A stretch of 64,000 bases of DNA. Source: Mesorhabditis belari (Eukaryota; Nematoda; Chromadorea; Rhabditida; Rhabditidae). The notes beneath the pieces are model-generated. The model was not told the origin of the DNA. It saw only the letters and a list, made by a program, of their open reading frames with translations, and made no database searches. Position numbers and translations under genes: made by a program. Numbering within the stretch: the first letter of the stretch is position 1; every line of letters starts with the position of its first letter. Below are positions 58,400-64,000 of the stretch, piece by piece. The stretch spans positions 982,501 to 1,046,500 of the forward strand of contig CAUEEP010000912.1 in NCBI GenBank assembly GCA_958450365.1. Direction: 5' to 3'.

Positions 58400-60854
58400 G
58401 AGTTCTTTTTTCTTGAAGGAACCAGTTTCCATTTTCGCCGGTAATTTTCATCATATTTCATTTTTCTTTTATGCAGTATACAACTTCTTTTATTGTTGTT
58501 TCCTTGTCCAAATTTTCAACAAGGCAAAAAGAAGTAAAAGAGACCAAGGCAAAAGAGGCAAAGAACTATTGATAGCCCTGGGTCTCTTCACTGGGCAAAA
58601 ACGGCAAAAAAAACGGCCAAACCCAATCTAAAATCTCTTTTTTCTTCTTTTCTTTCTTGTTCTTTTCCCTCGAACAGCTTTTGCATCATTTTCTATACTT
58701 TCTCCAGCTATTTCCCCGTCTTTCTCCATCTTTTCACAACCATTTTGTTTCACCGAAAATCCCTGCCCTGAAAAAAGCTTCCTATTACGTCATTATTTCA
58801 CAGTTTCATAATTTTTGACCATTTTAATCAATAAAACTTTCAGCTCAATGTTTTTATTCTTTTCAGCACAACTTTTGTCAACTGCTGCTTTTCTTTTTTT
58901 GTTTCTTTAGCTTTAATTGCCAAAAAGTATTGAAAAACATGATTGCTTTGAGATAGACTCTTGTGAATCTTGTGAATGTTTGTTGATTCTTGTGTTTTGA
59001 GTGCAGAATGTTTGACATTCTGACGCTCTTCAGCGAAAAACTGTCTGACTTGGTTTGATGACGGGGGAATAGAAAAACTAAACAAAAAAGATGATAGAAA
59101 AACAGAAAAACAGAAGAACAGTAAAACAAAACAAAAAACAAAACAAAATAAAAGAACATCAGAAAATTATCCAAAATAGCACTAGACTAGCAAAATAGCA
59201 CTAGACATTCACGCTTTAGCCAATCTTGGACCAACTTTGCCTTTGTGCTGGTGCTGAATCCTCTGGGAAACACTAATGCTTGTTCCCAAATTGAGAAATG
59301 CTCCAAGGCTTTAAAACATCCTCTAAAACCTCTTTTTTGGAAGGATCTTTGTTGATTTTGATTCCCACATCGACAAAAACAAGTGGCGCCTTTCCATCCG
59401 AAGTGGTCGTAGACATCCGACTAGCAAAAGTTGCATGTAAGCTTTGAAAGAAATCTCAAAATTTTATGACCAGATCTCTTCCCATATGGTAGTATTTGGC
59501 AAAACAAAGCAAAACAGATCATCAGTGTAAAATTTCATTTCAAATATTACACTTATACTTAGATCTCACTTTACCTCAAGTCCGCAAGTCCTCAGCTACC
59601 TCAAGTCAACAGTCTTGTAAGTAAGTTCATAATTGTAGAATGGTAGAAACTTTGTCCAGAAAAATTCTGCGACTTTGCTTTGACCATTCTGCGACTTTGC
59701 TTTGACCATTCTGCGACTTTGCTTTGACCATTCCGAGACTTTGCTTTGACCAACCTTGCCAACTTTGCCCATTCTCTATATTGCTAAAGTTTTACAAGAT
59801 TTTAAAGTAAGCTAAACGATTAAACTTGTAGAAATCGTGACTTTTTTGCTTCCAAAATCTTTGCCTTTCTCTTTGTTCCCCTATTTTTGTTTCAATAGTT
59901 CACAGTCTAGACAAATTGAAAGTGCAAATCGGTTTTTTTTGCAGAGATTATGTAAACAAAATTGACCATTTGCCTTTTCGGGTGACTTTCAAAAGTTTCA
60001 AAGAAAAGGGTATTTGGAAACAATAACTTTGACAGTTTCTAGAGTTTAAAAACAAGTTCTGGCATGACTCTGTTTCCTGGATAGGTTAATCGCTTGATAA
60101 ATGGCTTGATAAAATTATTATTAAACTTCTCTAATCTTACTTTTCTCTTAGCTTTCATACTTTTTTTGCCTCTTGTTTCCTCAATCCCTTCCAGATCAGT
60201 GGATTGGTCAAAAGTTTCGATTCTCAACAATTTACCCGGCTTTTTTTTCACTCTCTCTCGAAAATATGTACTCAAAAAAATGAAAAGAGACCAAAGAAAG
60301 TTGGGATTTAAAGAAAAACAGACAAAAGACAAAAGAAAGAGAAAGAGAGATAAGAGAAAAGAGGTGAGATCGAGTTGTTGTAATCCAGAGCAGTCCTTTC
60401 GGATTTTTGCTGAAAACTTTTCGATCGTTCTCGATTTTTCTTGCAACTTTGATTGGTATTGGAAGCTTTTTTTAGAGGTTTTCTTGGTTCTTGATAAAAT
60501 CTTGATAGATTCCTTGAAAAGTTGTTCCATTAAATCTTTATTTCTCTTCCTGAATTCACCAAATTCGAGCACCGTTGAGCCAAGTTCAAGCTTGGTCTTA
60601 GTTTGAATAGAAAAACCATTCGTATTCCATTCTTATTCCATCATTCCATTCTTATTTCATCATTCCATTCTTATTCCATCATTTGCTTTGCTTCCATTTT
60701 GCTGAATTAGCAAAATTATTTGAGAATTAACAAGATTGTTTGAGCCAGATTGTTTGAGAAAATACTTCTTGCATCTGTCATTAGCTATTTGCTGGCTTTG
60801 AACTAGACATGGGCATTATAAACTACAAAAATGACGAACTGCCACGCTAAAAAC
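58400..60854. other. intergenic stretch, no supported gene except a weak exon candidate
   Basis: Mostly AT-rich, low-complexity sequence. Tandem repeats: ATTCTGCGACTTTGCTTTGACC at 59662-59760 and TTCCATTCTTATTCCATCA at 60625-60690. The long frames on both strands at 60039-60606 are Lys/Phe-rich and mirror one another, so I do not count them. Confidence 0.45.
59273..59416 (-). CDS. possible first exon, unknown protein
   Basis: Minus-strand ATG 59414-59416 opens 47 codons: MSTTTSDGKAPLVFVDVGIK, then INKDPSKKEVLEDVLKPW. Composition and third-base use look coding, and a possible donor (GAG|GTTTTA) lies in it. I do not recognise a family and see no following exon. It may be a chance frame. Confidence 0.25.
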   Translation of the reverse strand: MSTTTSDGKAPLVFVDVGIKINKDPSKKEVLEDVLKPWSISQFGNKH

Positions 60855-60857
60855 GCT

Positions 60858-61128
60858 TCTAACTTTCTTTAAAGTTGGCCGGATTGACATGATTTATAAT
60901 TCAAAAAATCGAGAATCCCAAGAGCTTTCGAATGAACTAAAGTACAGCGAAAAATATCAATGCTAAAGAAAGTTACAGCACGATTACAGTACCATTAAAG
61001 TTATCATTGTAACTTTCTTTAGCATTGATATTTTTCGCTGTACTTTAGTTCATTCGAAAGCTTCTGAGATTCTCTATTTTGGAGTTATAGACCATGTTAA
61101 TCTGGCAAATTTGAAGAAAGTTAGAAGC
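60858..61128. mobile_element. foldback element, arms about 125 bp
   Basis: The left arm from ACGCTTCTAACTTTCTTTAA pairs with the right arm ending AAAGTTAGAAGCGT; the inner part GTACAGCGAAAAATATCAAT ... GAAAGTTACA is almost perfect, and the outer part more diverged. Loop about 30 bases. Confidence 0.85.
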
Positions 61129-61477
61129 GTCTATAGTTTCCGTTTGTAGTTTACGTTTGTAGTCTATAAGGCCTATGTCTACTTTGAAGTAAGCAAACTC
61201 AGGTACTATTCTATTGGCTTGTCAAACCAAGAAACCCACTAGCTCATCCCTTGTAAATTTCAAACTGACTAGGGAACTGTTTCAACGTAGCATCGAGTTC
61301 AGCTACGAGTCCTGGTGCATCGGATTCTACGCAAAATTCTGAGGAAAACCCAGCAAATCCAGTTTAAAATCAATCCAATGAATCCTTTAACCGTGTAAAA
61401 ACGCGTTTGAAAATTGGAAGCAGGAAAAATTTTCGGAGCTCGATGATGTAAGCCTTCTCTCTTCCATTCTCGAACGC

Positions 61478-61720
61478 TTAAATTAGCAACAAACGGCTTA
61501 AACAGTCCATTATCTTGGAATTTCAATGTAAAATGTCAACAAATCACTTGAATTAGCCACAAAACACGTAATCGAGCAACAAATCACTGGATTTGAGCGA
61601 AAAAACGCTTGAATTAGCAACAAACGGCCTAAACAGGCCATTATCTTGGCATTTCAATGTAAAATGTCAACAAATCACTTGAATTAGCCACAAAACACGT
61701 AAATTAGCAACTAATCACTC
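61478..61720. repeat. tandem duplication, unit about 128 bp
   Basis: TTAGCAACAAACGGCYTAAAC ... CAACAAATCACTTGAATTAG ... AAAACACGTAA occurs at 61478-61588 and 61608-61720. Confidence 0.85.
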
Positions 61721-61744
61721 GATTTCAACAAAAAACACTGCAAC

Positions 61745-61800
61745 AGTTGAGGTTTCGATTGCTTAGTGCATCCCCTTGACGGAGACGCACTAAGCAATCG
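61745..61800. repeat. hairpin built from SL1-gene 3' sequence
   Basis: About 33 bp (CAACAGTTGAGGTTTCGATT ...) is the reverse complement of 50017-50050 just downstream of the SL1 RNA Sm site, and GGAGACGCACTAAGCAATCG repeats part of the same in direct orientation, so the locus folds on itself. A tRNA-like GACTGGCCTAGCGGC follows at 61808. Confidence 0.65.
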
Positions 61801-62379
61801 CTATGGCCGACTGGCCTAGCGGCCTAGCGGCTAGTGTGCTCGACTTCCGAACTTTTCCTCGCTATTTCTTATCCTCTCCCAATCAAGATTTTTGCTTTTT
61901 TTTGCAAACAAGTTTAGAATACTTTTGAGCAATTTAAGGGGTTTTTATGAACAATTTAATAATACAAAACTTTGAAAATAGTCAAAATCCTAGACGCAAT
62001 AACAATTACAAAAATAGTTCAATTTGACGCCATGAGCATGAAATCTTTCAAAAAAACGTAAAACAAAATTTTTCGGTCACAATAGGTGCTGTTAATCATT
62101 GAGGCTCCTTGGCATTGAGATTGAAGCAACGATTGGAGGATAGGTACTTTAAAGATGAGGTGAATATAATGGATCAATAGATTTTTGGCTGGGTTTTGCA
62201 AATGTGTGGAATTTATAATTGCCATAGGGTTATAATTGTCTTATTATTGCGTCCAGATTTAATTGACGATTTTCAAATTGCGATTTAATTGATAAATTGT
62301 TCATAAAAAACCCTTAAATTGCTAAAAAATATTCTAATCTGGTTTGGAACAAAAAGCAAAAATCTTGGTTGGGAGAGGA

Positions 62380-62535
62380 TCCGAAACAGGAGGGATCCGA
62401 AACAGGAGGGGATCAAGGAAAAGGATCCGGAGGGGATCAAGGAAAAGGATCCGGAGGGGATCGAGGAAAAGGATCCGGAGGGGATCGAGGAAAAGGATCC
62501 GGAAAGGATCCGGAGAGGATCGAGGAAAAGTTCTA
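62380..62535. repeat. 24-bp minisatellite
   Basis: GGGGATCGAGGAAAAGGATCCGGA-like unit (GGATCAAGGAAAAGGATCC), about six copies; it gives Arg/Gly- or Ser/Pro-rich false frames. Confidence 0.95.
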
Positions 62536-62567
62536 AAGTCGGGCACACTATCCGCTAGGCCTGGTGA

Positions 62568-62730
62568 TTAGAGTGTGTTCCTCTCAAGAAATAGTGCAAA
62601 ATAGCAAACGGGTGCATTGAAAATAAACTGAATAGCTTACAAATTGTAGAAGATATTTAAGATATTCAGTTGATTTCAACCCAACCCGTTTCCTATTTCA
62701 CAATATTTCTTGAGGAGAACACACTCAACT
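62568..62730. mobile_element. short foldback (about 160 bp)
   Basis: AGAGTGTGTTCCTCTCAAGA ... GCAAACGGGT pairs with ACCCGTTTCC ... TTGAGGAGAACACACTC. No coding content. Confidence 0.75.
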
Positions 62731-63032
62731 AGTGAATATCGAGGATCGACAAGGGAAGGCTTATATCACCAAGCTTCAAAAATCTTTCGCGCTCTCACTT
62801 TTCAAGCCTGTATTTACACGAGTTAAAGGACCCATTGGGTTGATTTTAGAACTGGGGTTTGCTCAGAATTTTGAGTAAAATCCGATCTAGGTCTCGTAGC
62901 TTCACTCAATGCTAAGTTGAAACAGTTTTCTAGTGAGCAAGCTGGAATTTCTTTTCTATTTCTTCGTTAACCATAAGGTTTCCACCTATTTTGTACATTT
63001 TTGGCTTTTTACTTCAATATTTTCGATGAATG

Positions 63033-63056
63033 ACGCAATTTCAGTCAGGGTAAATC
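63033..63056 (+). promoter_or_regulatory. probable SL trans-splice acceptor and 5' leader of the kinase
   Basis: CGCAATTTCAG ends at 63044 and is followed by TCAGGGTAAATC and the ATG at 63057. A pyrimidine/A-rich acceptor 12 bases before a start codon, with no upstream exon, is the usual nematode trans-splice site. Confidence 0.5.
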
Positions 63057-64000
63057 ATGGCTGCTGCCGCTAAAGTCCAAGTGCACCGAAAAGAGATCGA
63101 CTTGAGCCCATTGAAGGCCGCCAACGTCCCAATCATTTTCATCGTTGGTAAGTACAAATACTATTTTCCATACTAGCTACTATTTTCCATAATATGATCA
63201 AGCTTTTAAAAGGTTGTGATTCTAGGTGGACCCGGTTCCGGAAAGGGAACTCAATGCGACAAGATTGTCGCAAATACGGCCTCTCCCACTTGTCATCGGG
63301 AGATCTTTTGAGGTAAAGAAGAATCATTTTCACCAAGCTAAACTCTTTGATAACTTTCCATGTCAAACAATTTTCTATTTGCAGAGATGAGGTCAAGTCC
63401 GGCTCGCCCCGTGGTTCCGAACTCACCGCCATCATGGAGGCCGGACAGCTAGTCCCATTGGTGAGTCTAAGACAGCGATTTAATTCTGGAATTGTAAAAT
63501 TGACGCTTTCTTTGATAACGAATTGATAAGATCAATATCTCTTCTCTTTTTGATCAACATTTCATGCATAATTTCTTTTCAGGAAGTCGTCTTGGACTTG
63601 GTTAAAGAAGCTATGTTGAAGAAGGTAGCTCAAGGAACAAAAGGCTTCTTGATTGACGGATATCCACGAGAAGTTGCTCAAGGAATTCAATTCGAGGGAG
63701 AGGTTAGTAAAGTTGTGATGAGTAAAGAAACTGCCAAGAAAAGGAACCAAAAGGGCAAAGCTAGGGCCAAAGCTAGGGCCAAAGCTAAGATCAAAGCTAA
63801 GATCAAAGCTAAGATCAAATTTCGGAGTGTTTCCCCAGAGTTACTGATAACAATTGTTAATGATTTCAGATCCCAGCCAGATAAGAGCTTCAATCAAAGC
63901 TAAAAGCTATCATTTTAGATCCAAGAAGCCCAACTTGTCGTCTTCTTTGACGTGTGTGAGGACACTTTGGTGAAGAGGTTGCTTGGACGCGCCATCACCA
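63057..64000 (+). CDS. AK1: adenylate kinase isoenzyme 1 type, 3' end outside window, exon-2 frameshift
   Basis: Exons: 63057-63147, 63226-63312, 63385-63460, 63583-63702, 63919-beyond 64000. The protein catalyses ATP + AMP = 2 ADP in the cytosol. The P-loop [11 protein letters not shown] spans the exon 1/2 junction; exon 3 gives [16 protein letters not shown]; exon 4 [11 protein letters not shown] and [14 protein letters not shown]; exon 5 [18 protein letters not shown]. The LID region is outside the window. Exon 2 is 87 bases where phase needs 88: after GTCGCAAA the family's [12 protein letters not shown] reading appears only in the next frame, so one base is missing near 63273, probably an A. 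As written, the frame would hit a stop at 63308-63310. Introns are short except for a small repeat in intron 4. Confidence 0.92.
63758..63822. repeat. 12-bp minisatellite in kinase intron 4
   Basis: GCTAGGGCCAAA changes to GCTAAGATCAAA, about six units. The open frame through it (63523-63903) is intronic. Confidence 0.9.

Noticed and set aside
60039..60606. Opposing 177- and 170-codon frames, the plus one starting with a hydrophobic stretch
   Set aside because: Both are low-complexity Lys/Phe/Leu frames, mirror images of one another, with no domain, splice or codon-use support.

Overview
The window is nuclear DNA from a nematode. The clearest sign is a spliced-leader RNA gene (SL1 type) at 49928, lying divergently next to a 5S rRNA gene at 49764-49650. 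This 5S/SL1 linkage is typical of nematodes. Other nematode signs are an flp-5-type FMRFamide neuropeptide precursor, a large moulting-cycle (MLT-10, LSP-repeat) protein, a Cys-rich secreted ShKT-like protein, CUB-like exons and TTTTCAG-like splice acceptors. The sequence is AT-rich, the genes have many introns, and mariner, Tc1-like and foldback elements are abundant. The species cannot be told from the window. Most exon models below were built by hand by requiring splice sites and reading-frame phase to agree; they have not been checked against any transcript.

Layout. 1-12429 (+): a CUB-like secreted or membrane protein whose 5' end lies outside the window; its introns hold three mariners, a Tc1-like remnant and several MITEs. 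12430-16880: no host gene, but a 3.4-kb inverted-repeat structure with nested foldback elements. 16883-18316 (-): the 3' part of a multi-intron integrase-derived gene with a Cys-rich tail. 18860-27097 (-): a 19-exon MLT-10-family gene, 717 codons modelled, with transposons and a 111-bp satellite in its introns. 27100-35766: mostly repeats, a nearly intact mariner (29097-30361), copies of a short MITE and a broken RTE-like retrotransposon end. 35767-46340 (+): flp-5-like gene, three tiny exons over 10.6 kb, with introns full of minisatellites and foldbacks. 46341-54589: repeats, the 5S/SL1 pair, one orphan exon-like frame and a non-LTR retrotransposon end. 54590-57484 (+): complete six-exon, 212-residue Cys-rich secreted protein. 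57485-63056: repeats and one weak exon candidate. 63057-64000 (+): first five exons of a cytosolic adenylate kinase (AK1 type), with an apparent 1-base deletion in exon 2; it continues past the window.

The genes do not form a pathway. The host genes are separate transcription units whose introns have absorbed most of the mobile DNA, while their exons stay open. The SL1 gene supplies the leader that is probably trans-spliced onto genes such as the adenylate kinase, which has a TTTCAG acceptor 12 bases before its start codon. Many long frames in the window are by-products of tandem repeats or of transposase and retrotransposon remains and are not listed as genes.
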